Positions 1-11,696 of a stretch of DNA of 64,000 nt are shown in pieces. Each line of letters opens with the position of its first letter. The first letter of the stretch is position 1. The translations under genes were made by a program, and so were the position numbers. This DNA is from Ailanthus altissimus (lineage: Eukaryota; Streptophyta; Magnoliopsida; Sapindales; Simaroubaceae). The notes under the pieces are model-generated. The model worked only from the letters and a program-made list of their open reading frames with translations. It was not told the DNA's origin and ran no database searches. Where the stretch lies: NCBI GenBank assembly GCA_946807835.1, contig OX327702.1:3348001-3412000 (forward strand), in the 5' to 3' direction.

Positions 1-134
1 CCAATAAAGTGATCACTTATGAAGATGTTGAAGAATTTTGTATGGAAATTGGGCAACAAATCCTTGACCTTTTACTAGAGGAGGTCGTAGACGAACTTGT
101 TGAATTTAACATGGAAACAGGCGCTCTGTATTAA
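1..134 (+). CDS. 3' terminal exon of a gene entering from the left; probable DUF4378-domain protein
   Basis: Bases 3-134 stay open in one frame and end in TAA at 132-134, giving about 43 residues. The peptide is acidic and helical, with the pattern EFCMEIGQQILDLL then EEVVDELVEF. That pattern resembles the C-terminal end of plant DUF4378 proteins (LONGIFOLIA/TRM-like), where an 'E-I-G-x-x-I' helix is followed by 'L-V-x-E-L-V-x-D-L'. The family link is inference from this short motif. The start, upstream exons and total length lie outside the window. The following few hundred bases (to roughly 560) are less AT-rich than the DNA beyond and are probably its 3' untranslated region. Confidence 0.45.
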   Translation, partial: NKVITYEDVEEFCMEIGQQILDLLLEEVVDELVEFNMETGALY

Positions 135-1074
135 TGCTTAGTTCAAAAAACTATGAAGAATTGTGAATAAACTATGCAAGATTTTGTTTTTGCAAGTTCT
201 TAGCGACATACCCTGATGATGAGATCTCGTGTGAAAGGAGATTGCCGACCCTGCTGACTGATTCTGTTGAATCTGTGAGTACAATGTGAATAACAGTTTA
301 GAATCACGTGGTCTCAGTCTCGATTATATGGTATTTTGATTACTAATGTACTTGTTGTGGGAAATGGTAACCCCTTTTGCTCCTTGTATAGCAAAATTTA
401 GTTTTTACTGAAAGATGTAAAACAAAATAATTGTTATGGGAGAGACTTTGAGCAGAACAATAAGAGTTAGTGGCAATGGACTGGATGCAGAATCCGGCAT
501 AGCTTCTTTTATTTCTACCTGAGTTGGTAGAACAATCATATGAAATGTTTACATGTTCAACTTGTTTACTAGAGCAAAAATCATCTTAGTTGGATATTGG
601 TTTTAATTTTTTAGGTTAAATTTGAATTTTTTATATATTTATTTTGTAAAATAATTATTAGATTCATATATATTAAAAATTAAAAATTAAAGAAATAATT
701 TAAAACTTTAAAAAAAAAAATACAAATCAAGTTCGAACCAAAATTTTCAAATTTAAATTACCAAAAAATAGGATTTGAATCGGAAAAAAATACAAATTTT
801 TGAATTTGAGCCGAATTTAGGCTAAACTGAATTTTTAATTTTTTTTAAATTCGGGCTAAATTTTCATCCTAACAACTCAACTAAAATGGATTTACTAGTT
901 AAAAATCTTCATTTGCTTCAATTTAATTTGGTATAAATATGCTTTGTTTTGGAAACACAATAGTTAAAAGTATTTGATAATACTACTTTCCCTTCATATC
1001 TAGGTAAAATTTATCTTCTTTTAGCCTTTTCATTATACAACAGTTGTGACTTCGAAACCACGACGGACTTTATT
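135..1074. other. Probable 3' UTR then AT-rich intergenic DNA
   Basis: The first 400 or so bases look like 3' UTR of the upstream gene. From about 600 the DNA becomes very AT-rich. Bases 720-870 carry degenerate repeats of the 'aaattcgg / ttgaatttgagccg' kind, similar to the 'accgattggtttcaataa' patch near 7080-7270 and probably remnants of dispersed repeats. No gene seen. Confidence 0.5.
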
Positions 1075-1682
1075 ATTTGTGCTAACTGTTACGTCAGAAG
1101 CGTTCAATCAACAATTAACAATGTTACCAATTATTATGCAGAATATAATTTTTGGATAACCGAAACACAACCAATTAATAATATTAGCAATATAATATAA
1201 TATCATAACGAGACAACCAACCAATAAATCATCTAACATAATATGCAAAAAATAAAAAGAATACCAAATTTAACAAAGTTTGATAATGTTATCTACGTCC
1301 TCGGGTGTTGTTGGAACAAATCCATTATTTTAAAGAGAAATTATAAAGTTTTTAGGCCACAATACAAAATTTTAAACTATTGGGTCAAACTGTAAATACC
1401 CAAATAGTAGAGCCAATATTATAATTATTCAGTAGGATATTATTATAAATACTCAAAAATAAAGAGAAAATTTGAACTATTACAAATTTTAAGAGTTTAA
1501 ATGTAAAATTCTTGAACTATAATGTTTGATCTTACAAATTTATAAGGAAGAAGAAAATTATTTAAAAGGACAACAAATAAAAAAAAGGGGCCTTATCTTA
1601 TATAAGCTCAATTAAGTCACTCTCATGCCATCTCCTACTAATATGAGATTGGCTTAAAATGGTATATAAGCCAATTTTAACA
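1075..1682 (-). repeat. 3' LTR of the deleted copia element
   Basis: Matches 3387-3978 along most of its length (for example 'gttcaatcaacaattaaca' and 'taatatgcaaaaaata'). On the minus strand it begins TGTTAAAATTGG. Just upstream in that orientation is a purine-rich stretch (GTGAAGATT) that could be the polypurine tract. It carries a 12-bp insertion near 1085 relative to the other LTR. Confidence 0.75.
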
Positions 1683-1983
1683 AATCTTCACATTGGCGAA
1701 TATGCCAATCCTCTATAAAGCTTCGCTTTTTCTTAAAGTTCTCTATCCAAATGCAATGTCTTTAAATTTGTGCCAAATGACGCTATCAAACTCGAACTAT
1801 ATTAATTAAGTCCAAACAATGATTGAACTTGATCGTTGTCACCACCTTAGTCAATATATTTGTGAGATTCTCGACAAACTCAATCTTTTAACCCAATCTT
1901 CTGAAGTAAGATTTTTCCTTCGCTAATGATCTCCTGCACAAAATGATACCGAACATCAATATGCTTTAATCGAATATAGTGCA

Positions 1984-3219
1984 CTAGATTCCTAACTCAT
2001 CCAGCAATCCCTGTAAGCAAATAGCTTCTTTTATAGCCTCTGTAACTGCCATGTACTCTACCTCCGTAGTAGACAAAGCAACTATAGAGTGTAAAGTAGA
2101 CTTCCCACTCACAGGCGCTCTCGCAAGAGTAAACACATAACTGGTTATTGACCGGCGTTTATCCAAATCACTAGCATAACCAGAACTCTAGTTGATCTAT
2201 TATCATTTCTCAATCGAATTAAACCTATCCTAGTAGTATGGCAACTATCGTTATTGCCTATATACACAACTCCACTATTAAGCTCCTCAAAATTAAAGAA
2301 CCATTCCTGATGTGGACACATATGATAAGTACAACCCAAATTTAGAACCAAATATGGATGAATAACCACTTAAACAAAAATCTGACACCCTATCATCACT
2401 TACGCTCTCAACAACACATGCATCAGAAACAGATATGTCTTTTTCTTTCTTCCTCAACTTTGAACAATCTTTCTTCTATTTCCTTTTCTCCCGACAAAAG
2501 GTACACTTATCTTTTCCTACTCTACCCCTTAACTTAGATTTTTTTCTTTTTTCAGGATTCTTACTCTGACTATGCCCTCTCACTATCAATGCTTCTATTG
2601 ATTCATCTCTATGTTCTCTCTTATCTTTTCTACGAATTTCATAGTTTGTCAAAGAAGAACAAATTTATTCAAATGACATTTTATCTTTCCTATAGATGAG
2701 AGTAATATATAAATAATCTAATTCATTCGGAAGAGAACCAATCAACAACGTAACCTTTATTTCATCTTTGAAGGTTTCCTCTAAGTTTAATAAATCAGTA
2801 ATTAACTTATTAAACTCATCAATATGAGAACTAATACTCGTATCTAGTCTCAACTGAAGACAAAATAATTCTTCAATAGATACAGTCGGTTCTCATTGAT
2901 TTTCTTCATATATTTATTCTTTAGGGCCTTCCACAATACACTAGCTGACTTCTCTTTTGATGAATGAATACTTTTGCTCTCTACATATACAAGAACGAAT
3001 CAATCCACATGTTTTTATATTAAGCCTATTCTAGTTTGTCTCCTTAATATCTTTTGATTTTATTTCTTCTAGAACTATATTCAAATCTTGCTGACATAAT
3101 CCGTTCAACACCTCACTCTGCCATAAGCCAAAATTATTCCGGCCATCAAATTTTTTCACATCTATTTTTGCATTAGACATTGTCATTGACTTCATCGATG
3201 TAGATGATGATGAAGCCAT
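1984..3219 (-). pseudogene. Copia polyprotein remnant: gag, protease and RNase H
   Basis: On the minus strand, gag begins near 3219 (MASSSSTS, then KFDGRNNFGLWQSEV, the usual copia gag start). It continues at 2853-2665 with the UBN2-type segment (EFNKLITDLLNLEE...IGSLPNELDYLY). A damaged CCHC knuckle (CTFCREK, then KKDC after a stop) lies near 2480. Protease follows at 2369-2190 (LGCTYHMCPHQEWF, in place of the usual D-S-G). RNase H follows at 2190-1984 (GYASDLDKRRSITSYVF ... STTEVEYMAVTEAIKEAI). Stops and frame changes separate the pieces. Active elements of this family encode a gag-protease-integrase-RT-RNase H polyprotein; here the middle half is gone. Confidence 0.82.
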
Positions 3220-3370
3220 AGCTGCTTCACATAAATAAGCTCGATTCACAGTATCACAAATAATCAAACTCCACAAAACAATTATATCCAACAACTGGCA
3301 ATACAAATTTAACAATCTAGATTAATAGTAAGTGTTCAACAGAAAATAGTCACTCACAGTCCTAAACCAA

Positions 3371-3384
3371 GGGCTCTATTACCA
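3371..3384 (-). other. Primer-binding site (initiator-Met tRNA type)
   Basis: Minus-strand reading TGGTAATAGAGCCC, compared with the usual TGGTATCAGAGCC. It lies two bases inside the end of the right-hand LTR and fixes the element's orientation. Confidence 0.7.
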
Positions 3385-3386
3385 CT

Positions 3387-3978
3387 TGTTGTGCTAGAAG
3401 TGTTCAATCAACAATTAACAATGTTACCAATTGTTATGCGGAATACAATTTTCGAATAACCAAAACACAACCAACTAATAATACTAGCAATATGATATAA
3501 TATCACAATGAGGCAACTAACAAACAAATCATCTAATATAATATGCAAAAAATAGAAAGAATACCAAATTTAATGAGGTTCGGTAATGTTACTTACGTTC
3601 TCGGGTGCCACTGAAATAAATTCACTATCTTCAAGAGAAATTACAAAGTTTTTGAATTACAATATAAAATTTTAAACTATTGGATCAAACTTCAAATACT
3701 TAAATAGTATGACCAATACTATAATTATTCAAATAGTTAAGTATTATTATAAATATCTAAAAAAAATTGAACTATTACTAATTTCAAAAGCTTAAATATA
3801 AAATTTTTTAACCATAAAGTTATGTTTGAGAGATTTATAAATTTAATAAAAAAAAAATTATTTAAAAAAATAAAAAATAATAAAAAAGACTTTATATTAT
3901 ATAAACCCAATCAAATCAGCCCATAACATTCCACGTTAGTGGGGTTAGCCCATAAATATGTATCAAAAACTTGAGACA
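3387..3978 (-). repeat. 5' LTR of the deleted copia element
   Basis: On the plus strand it starts TGTTGTGCTAG and ends TTGAGACA, giving a TG...CA-type LTR of about 592 bp. It lies directly beside the primer-binding site and is partnered by 1075-1682. Confidence 0.75.
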
Positions 3979-4151
3979 ATAGTTAAAGTCCGCAGATTTT
4001 ACTGTTAGTTACTATGTTTTGCTTAAAAATCTAGAGCACCAGTAACTTTTGTGTGGTCTCTGTCATGCTCACACGAAAACTGTCATGTAGATGCAGTCAT
4101 TCATTTTGCAGTGACAAGCAAGAGATGCATTTTGCAAGGACTACTTCTCAT

Positions 4152-4232
4152 TTAACTTAATGCTTGGACCATAGCTGCACCTGCAGCTGCTCCACGAATC
4201 CAGAACCAGAACAAAAAGGCCCATGGAATCAG
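4152..4232 (-). other. Doubtful last exon or gene remnant
   Basis: On the minus strand a splice-acceptor-like TTACTTTAG is followed by exactly 27 codons ending in TAA. They encode a hydrophobic, alanine-rich peptide (WAFLFWFWIRGAAAGAAMV inside it). The composition resembles a membrane segment more than random AT-rich DNA. I do not recognise a family and no upstream exon was found that would join it. It could equally be a chance reading in a decayed sequence. Confidence 0.15.
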
Positions 4233-6663
4233 CTAAAGTAATGAAGCAGGTGAGCAACACTGAATTTTCCGAATAAAACACACCAACATATTGGTCTCTA
4301 TGATTGCAAGCCAAGCGAGGTAACATCCTGATTGAAGACTTGAAGTTGTTTCCTTAGAAACTAGAGTCAAGTAAACACTCAACGATATGTTGCCATATCG
4401 TTTGTCAATGACTGAAAGTTTGCGATCAACTCAAAAATAAAATTTAACCCATTTGGTGATACTATTGATCTGCCCTCGTAAATCCAATGAAATCATATCT
4501 TTCTCGCCCTGCAAACTTCGGAGGACAATAAAGTGTTAAGACTGTAGAAGTTCCCTTCAGCCCTTGCAAAGCAAAGCTATTGAAGTGTATATGACTCGGA
4601 AGATTAGAATCTATTTAAGAGTTTGCCCAAAATTGTGTATAATAATTGTTGTGTAAGCTGAAACAACTCACATTTTATCAGAAATTCTTTGCTTCCTCCT
4701 TGAATATTGCAGCCCCAATTGGCAACCAGTCACTTGAATGAACTCCAAACCTGACATTCATGAAGATCCTTTATATGATGAATTTATGATGGCCATGAAG
4801 ATTGTTCTGGGTTTTGTCTTCAGCCATAAATTCCGAGTACTATGGGATTTGTTGGAGTCAGTCAAGAATATGCGACAATAAATATACACGATTCAACTTA
4901 AAATTGAACACTCAATAAATTACATTTTCCTAATCAGTTTGTCATCTCTAAAAAGCAATATCACAAATAAGTATAAAATCTCATAGAATTATTTTTAAAA
5001 AATTCCAACAAAAGCAAGGCCAGTCAATAGTACAAGTAATAGAATGATTAATGCTCTATTTGTTAAATAGTATCTCAAAATTTTTTAATTATAAATAATA
5101 TGTTAAATAATTATTAAATAATAAAATATTATAAAAATAATATTATATTTTTTAAATTGTATCTCAATTTTTTTTTTATTTTAAATAATATATCAAACAA
5201 TTATTAAATAATAAAATATTATAAATTTATACTGTTTTACAATTCAATAATTGTTTGATACTTTAATTTATAATATAAAATTTAGAATATCATTTAAAAA
5301 ATATAACATTACTTATTTTATAATAAGTAATTTAAAAAAATATACTATTTTATCCTACAATATTTATTTAACATATTAATTTAAAATAAAAAAATTTTAA
5401 ACATCATTTAAAAAATGTAACATTTTAAAATATTTTTAAATGAATAATAGACAATTCAAAACAAAATTAAAATTAAAGAAAAGACCGTACATTGAGAGAG
5501 AAGAAGGGACAGAGATAGCGACACTGGAGCTAAAACTACGACTCTCGACGAAGAATTTTGAGAGCTCTTTGTTAATTTTCTTTTTTTTCCCTCTGTTTGT
5601 TTATTAGTTGAAAGCACGAGGAGTAGCTGAAAAGAGAGAGAAGTTTTTATAAAAAAATAAAATAAAATGAAAACTAGCGAGGCTTTTGACTCTTTTCATA
5701 ACGCCTGGTTCCCGGTTTTTGTTACCTTTCAGTGATTCAGGTATTCAGGATGAAGGTCTCAACACGCAAGAATTTTGAATTTATGTACCAATTTATTTTG
5801 GGTGGCGGCATTAAAATAATTTAAAATTAGGATATACTTTTCAGTTTGCGAAAACAAATTAGATAAATAGATGATCTTTTAAATATTATTTTAAATTTTT
5901 TATTAAACGTGAATTGTTAAATAATTATTAAGTTATAAAATAATATAATAGATTATTTTTAAAGTTATATTATATTATTTTTAATTATTACTTCATAAAT
6001 TAATTTGAAATAAAAATTTTAAAATTATATTTAACAAATATAGTAGTACTCATATTAAAATATAAATTTTGAGTTTAAATTTTTTTTTAAAAAAAGTTAT
6101 TATTCTAAAATTGTGAATGTCATTTAAAAAAAATTGAATGAACTAGGACACAAGCATGTTTTAGCAAAATATATATTTTTATTTATGTGTTTGGAGTTCC
6201 ATTTTCATCTCTACAAAAAAAAATAATAATAATACATACCTTTCAATTAAAAAATTATACTCATCAGAGACATCCTTAGCTTTATAAAAAAATCGCACAC
6301 TAATTAATTTAAATAAAAATATAAAATAGACTGGACCCGATTATTTGTTTTAATGTTTAAGTTTGTGAACTTCTTCATTTAGGGTAGATTTGAGTCCCAA
6401 CAAAAGTTAAGATAGTTTTAATTCTTTTAATGTTGGGAGACTAATTTTAATTTTTTATATTAAAAGGATATAATTATAATTAATTGATACTTAAATTGTA
6501 ATATTATAATTATTTGAAATTTAAAATAAAAGACTAATTTTAATTACTTTATTAAAAAGATATAATTATAATTATTTGATAATAACGCTTGGTGTGCTTG
6601 TCTCATTGGCAAGCACCCTATTATAAAAGCGCACATCCTTGATTAGGTGAGAGATTTAAGCTT

Positions 6664-7010
6664 TGGCAAATGTTAGTGCAGTGGTAGTATAATTCGGATA
6701 GAATATATTTTAAAATTATACGCGTTGTTTGTGATAATTTTAATAATATAGTTTAAGTGGGATATGGTTAAAAATATGTGTTGTTCGTGATAATTTTGAT
6801 AATATAGTTCGAATAGAATATATTTTAAAATTGTATATGTTACTTTTCAAAAAATATGTACGTGATAATTTTAGTAGTGCAGTTTAATGGGATATGTTTC
6901 AAAATTATGTGTTGCTTTTCAAAAAATCTATGTGTTGCTCGTGATAATTTTAATAGTGCAGTTTGGGTAATATGCCTCAAAATTATACATGTTGCTTTTT
7001 AAATATTTTT
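6664..7010. repeat. Imperfect tandem repeat, units of roughly 60-80 bp
   Basis: The phrase 'cgtgataattttaatagtgcagttt...aaaattatacatgttgctttt' recurs with variation, with its 'gtgataatttt' core near 6731, 6789, 6861 and 6940, and a partial copy near 6670. The units differ in length, partly through short insertions of 'acttttcaaaaaat'. No coding potential. Confidence 0.6.
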
Positions 7011-7690
7011 TAATAATATAGTCTAATTATAATATAAGTAATTTAGTATGATATAGTATTAATATTTAGGGGTGGATAGAATTGAAATTGAAACCGATTG
7101 GTTTCAATAAATTAGAACCGATCAATTTAAGCTTACCCAAACTAAATCAAAATCAAACTAAGACCGAATCGATTGAGTTTTAAAAAATTTAAATCAAACC
7201 AAATCTTAAACAAAAATTTAAACTAAATTGATTTGAAATTTTTAATTTAATTTATTGATTAACCAAATCGGCGTCCACTTCTATTAATATTATAATCTCA
7301 AACAAAAATTAGATGATAATATAGTAACTATTTAGAAATTTGAAAATTTGAGACAAAATATTTAAATAATATATACATATAAAATAGAATGAAATTTTCG
7401 CGTGAGCCTAAAAATATTTTTGTAGTCGAAATATTTGACCAAAATTTGACTTACAGAATATAAATGGAAAATAATTAATCAACGCATATAGATCTAATCA
7501 TTCTTGTGAATAGGTTGTTCGAATGTCTAAACTATAATGAATGAAACTGATTAACTTTTGTAAATGAAATCCCTTTTTTATTACTATTTTTTTTGTGTGC
7601 CTTTTTAACATTAAAAAAAAAAAATTATATATCAAGATCTGAAAAGTCAGCGAATCAGAATCATTTATGTAATGAAATAATGAGCGACAA

Positions 7691-10600
7691 TGTCGGTTCA
7701 CTCATGTGCCGGTGCCGGTGGCACCCACAACGTCGTGAGCTTTGTTAACATATATATATATAATTGCTTTGCAACAGTGCAATGAAAAATACAAGGATGG
7801 CAGCCTTCCCACATTATTTCTAGTTGTCTCTCAATCACACATAGCGACCGACTTGTCGTTTAGGATAATTAGTGGCAGATAGTTGAAACTGGGAAATGTA
7901 TCAAACTTAAGCTCCCTTTGGTATTGTTTGGCTTTTACTTAAAACTTTAAAAACATAATAATTGAAATATTTGATAAATTTTATACCTTATTTTTCAAAT
8001 TATATTCACATATTTAAAAAGTTATATTAACTGTATACTCATCTATTTTTATGATTATTCTACAATATTAAATAAATTTTAATGATATTAATAGTGGGTT
8101 TATTTATATCTGTTAGATTAATAGTTAAATATCATTACCCTTAATTTTTTATTTGATCCAACTATCTAAATTATTTTCAGTATTATACGGACTTTAATTC
8201 CAGTATCATAAAATCACCCTATTTTTACTTAAATTAGTTTTTTTTTTTAATCTTGTCTTAACTGTTGTAACTGCTAAATTACAACACCACAATTTTAACT
8301 GGGGCATTGCATACATATATATATATATATATATATAAGTTAATGAGTTCATCATTCAGAATTAAATAAAAGAAATTTATTTAGAAGTGTCTTGTTTCTT
8401 CACTACTTGAAAAAAAAATGACCTTTTTACGTAGCTGAAATTCAACTTAACTTCTTCCCATGCAAGCATCCACAAGAACAAGGATATATATAAAATTAAC
8501 CTGATCCTTGAACAACCACTTAATTAAACTGGTAGAAGTGTTAGGTGGGATGATGAATTAGCTAAGTATTGTATGCAACTACGTTAAGAATTCACAGTCA
8601 TCAAGGCATCAAAGAGAATGAACAAGTCCTTCAATAAATATATACAAAGATTCAAACGTATATCCCGTGTATCAGAATATGTGCTTAGAGTCTTTGACCT
8701 TTGAAATTTGAATTGAATACCTGATTACAGCCAAGAAAATGGTTGAATGTTGAAACTACAGGCAATTATTCCAGGTCTCATGAGAAATGGTACTTGGCAC
8801 AAAACACTATACTTTTCGGTGCAATTTTTATTGCTAAGCAAAGCTAATGCCTTAGCCAGAAACACGGCTTTGTAAATTTTGTCCATAGGCATATATAGCT
8901 GTTACCAGCAAAGTGCAAAAAAATTTCTGCTAATTGATTGTTGCCAGAGATGTATGAGCTACGCGGTGTGATATATATTGCATGTGAGTGAGCCTGAAAT
9001 TAAAGTCAGTACAAACCCAGAAAAAGATTTTTCAAATACGTTTGCACATGAAGAAGTGAGAATTGTCAAAATAACAGTACTGACCAGCTGCAATGGGAAA
9101 TGGAACAAAAGCTGTTTGCCATAGATAAAGGTAAATCATTAGAAAATGGGACTTCTGGGGGTTGATTGATTTCCGTTTTCCTTGGCATTTGGAGGCAACA
9201 AATGAACTTTTGCTATGAAATGATTGTTAAGCAAATTCGACACAACAGGGACAAGGGTAATGATGATAAACAAAAAAGATGCAAGTGATTTACCTAAATC
9301 CTTTTCAAAAGAGAAGTTGATCTGAAAAGTATTACTTGTTTTACATGAAGAAAAATGAAAGGTCCTCTCCACACAAACGCTGGTACATTTTCATGTCTTG
9401 GGATGCGAAAACACATGTATGAGGAATAAGCAAAATAAAGCTAAAGTTGCTCATTGGAATAAGATATCACCCTGTAAGAATAAATCCAATACAAAGACAC
9501 ATGAAATTAACTACAATTATACTCTCACCACAAACATTAACAATGTGTCAAGCACCTAAAAAAAAAATGAAATGAAAAGGTCTACATAGATGTAAAATGA
9601 ATATCAATATCAAGGATTGCATTAAGTATAGGGAAAAAAAAGTGCTGACAGAAGTAAAATTAATAGATGGATCAGCCTGAGTCATGAGATTCTAGGCTTG
9701 TTCAATTGGTGGTCAACAAGTTTAGTTTTTAAACGAGTTACTTGATAATTGTTTACAAGTATTTGTTGGATATATATGTGTGTATATATATATAATTTTA
9801 ATAATGAATAAATTATTTATATAGTGAATATCTATGAACATGAATTAAGAAATATCATTGACATATATATACTAATTAAGGATATATGAGATTTTTCTTC
9901 AATTATTGAGGCTTGTTTTCTTGTCGTGTAAGTTATAAACACAAGAAAATTCTAAATAATGGGTGCAGTACTAAAGATTCTCTTTTGTTTTTTTTTTTTT
10001 TTGTTTTGAGATTTTATTATGTTGAAGTATATATATATATATATATATAACACTTGAAATTAGTTGTTTTTCTTATGTTGAAGATTTTCTTTTGTTTTTC
10101 CTCAGAATTTTAGTTATTCTTGAAAGAATGTATTTTCACAACTATAAAGTGTTGTCTAATTACGTATCATTATTAAAATAATCATAGGGAAAAAGTGAAA
10201 TTATCATGTTTTAAAATCACTGTTAAAATATTTGTTTCCTAGCATTACAAAATTATTATGTTTTTCCCAAATGGATCATTCAAAAAAATGTATGATCCAA
10301 TCGGGGCCAATATAATTTGCTTTTAACAAAAGCCTATTTTTTTTATAGCAAATCCTAAATCTAGGTATCAATAAATCGCGGCAGAATCAACAACTTGGAT
10401 CCTAAGTTAATAAAGGTAGACAATTGGGCAACAAGAAAAGTTCAAGAGATTTTTGTGTTTTCGTTTTTCTATGGACTGATAGGCAAAAAATAGGTTATGT
10501 ATAACTTTTCGTGGCACATCTTTCTGATGACTCAATATGCTTGGTGACAAATATGAAATTTGTCAGCCCATAGTCTTTCTCAACTTCAGGCTATCAATAT

Positions 10601-11230
10601 CTAGATGCATGAGCAAACCCTGGGTTTTTGAAAGCAAATTTTTTTATGTCAAGTTCTATTTTAACTAACAGTCGTAGCTAGTTGGAACTTTTCATGCACA
10701 TGTTTTGACATCCAAAATTCCTAATGGTTGAAATCCTAGCTAGACATAACATGTGCTCTGATTATGCCCTGAAGGTCATTTAAGAAAAATACTAAACAGA
10801 AGTCTCAATTTTTTGTTTGATGTCGTCTTTAATCACTCGTATATAATCATCATCCCCATTACAACCTCCTCAAGTGCTGAAACTGATGCGTGGGTATTGC
10901 TAGCCATTGATGTGCTGCCCACCAACTTGGTGATAACCGGGCAGCAACTAAGAATTTATAATAGTGCTTCATTATAAAAAGTAAAAGGGATTTCATATAT
11001 TTTTTTTCTTCAACTAAAACAACATGCAAGTTCTTCACACTAATGCCAATGAAATTATCAATTAGCTATAGATATACCAGCCATTTCTAGACTAGCAAAC
11101 TCTAGAAATTTAATATCTAAGACTTTGGTGCTAAAAATCATTATATGGAAGTGAAAGTTGCAACAAGTTGAAGAAGTTCATGGCCATTAGCAACAAGCAG
11201 AAGGGACCATTAACATCATAACTGTGCTTC
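7691..11230. other. Intergenic DNA, no supported gene
   Basis: Mostly AT-rich single-copy-looking DNA, with (TA)n microsatellites near 8315-8337 and 10030-10049. Short open stretches occur (for example the minus strand at 9139-9372) but show no family motif and no exon partners. No RNA gene was recognised. Confidence 0.4.
8315..8337. repeat. (TA)n microsatellite
   Basis: About eleven uninterrupted AT dinucleotides. Confidence 0.9.
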
Positions 11231-11238
11231 ACCTGGAA

Positions 11239-11265
11239 TCTCTCTCTCTCTCTCTCTCTATATAT
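11239..11265. repeat. (CT)n-(TA)n compound microsatellite
   Basis: A run of about nine CT units passes directly into a short TA run, downstream of the trihelix gene. Confidence 0.9.
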
Positions 11266-11696
11266 TTTTATCCAAAGGATATCTACTTTGAGGAGCATTA
11301 TCTCAAACACTAAAGTTTGTGGATTCTCTATAGCTGTATATGCAGATTGTGTTCATTATTCCCACTATGTTATATAGATCTTCATCCTGTTTAACTAGTG
11401 TGTGCTTTTTTGGTCTTCATTCAATGATAACAAGATTAATGAAATTATAAAGAGAGCGAAGTAACGGTATATGAAACGAGAAAATTGAAGCTTTTGTTTC
11501 ACTAGCAAAAAGGAAGCCTTCGTGGGCCAAAAAACAGAAACTAAAAACGAAAACGAAAATGTAAAAGAGAACCCACGAAACAAAAAAGAGAAAAACATAT
11601 CTCATGAATGTGAGAGTGAGTTAGTTCTAAGAGTACAAACCTCTTATAAAGCTTCCTCTTGTCTGAAACAAAGAAACAGTAAAAGCTAGCTAGCAA

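Larger units (their letters stand above)
1075..3978 (-). mobile_element. Ty1-copia retrotransposon, internally deleted (integrase and reverse transcriptase missing)
   Basis: Two related direct repeats of about 600 bp flank coding remnants in the minus orientation. Next to the right-hand LTR, 3371-3384 reads on the minus strand as TGGTAATAGAGCCC, a primer-binding site matching initiator-Met tRNA with one or two changes. Coding remnants run in copia order from the right: gag, degenerate zinc knuckle, protease, then directly RNase H. The integrase and most of the reverse transcriptase are absent, with the junction near 2185-2195. Neither LTR pair nor reading frames are intact, so the copy cannot move by itself. 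No clear target-site duplication was found, and the left outer end is uncertain by several bases. Confidence 0.82.
3979..7690. other. AT-rich intergenic DNA
   Basis: Bases 4020-4900 are of more balanced composition and may include gene remnants (see 4152-4232). From 5030 to 6580 the DNA is extremely AT-rich with repeated 'ttattaaataataaaatatt'-like strings. A more complex patch at 5480-5760 could be a promoter or 5' UTR, but no coding exon follows it convincingly. Bases 7060-7270 are a degenerate dispersed repeat. Confidence 0.4.

Noticed and set aside
9139..9372. 77-codon minus-strand frame ending PNAKENGNQSTPRSPIF
   Set aside because: The C-terminal end looks somewhat protein-like, but no family, promoter or adjoining exon could be supported.
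9640..9670. miR156-like string 'gctgacagaag'
   Set aside because: Matches only about eleven bases and no foldback precursor could be drawn around it.
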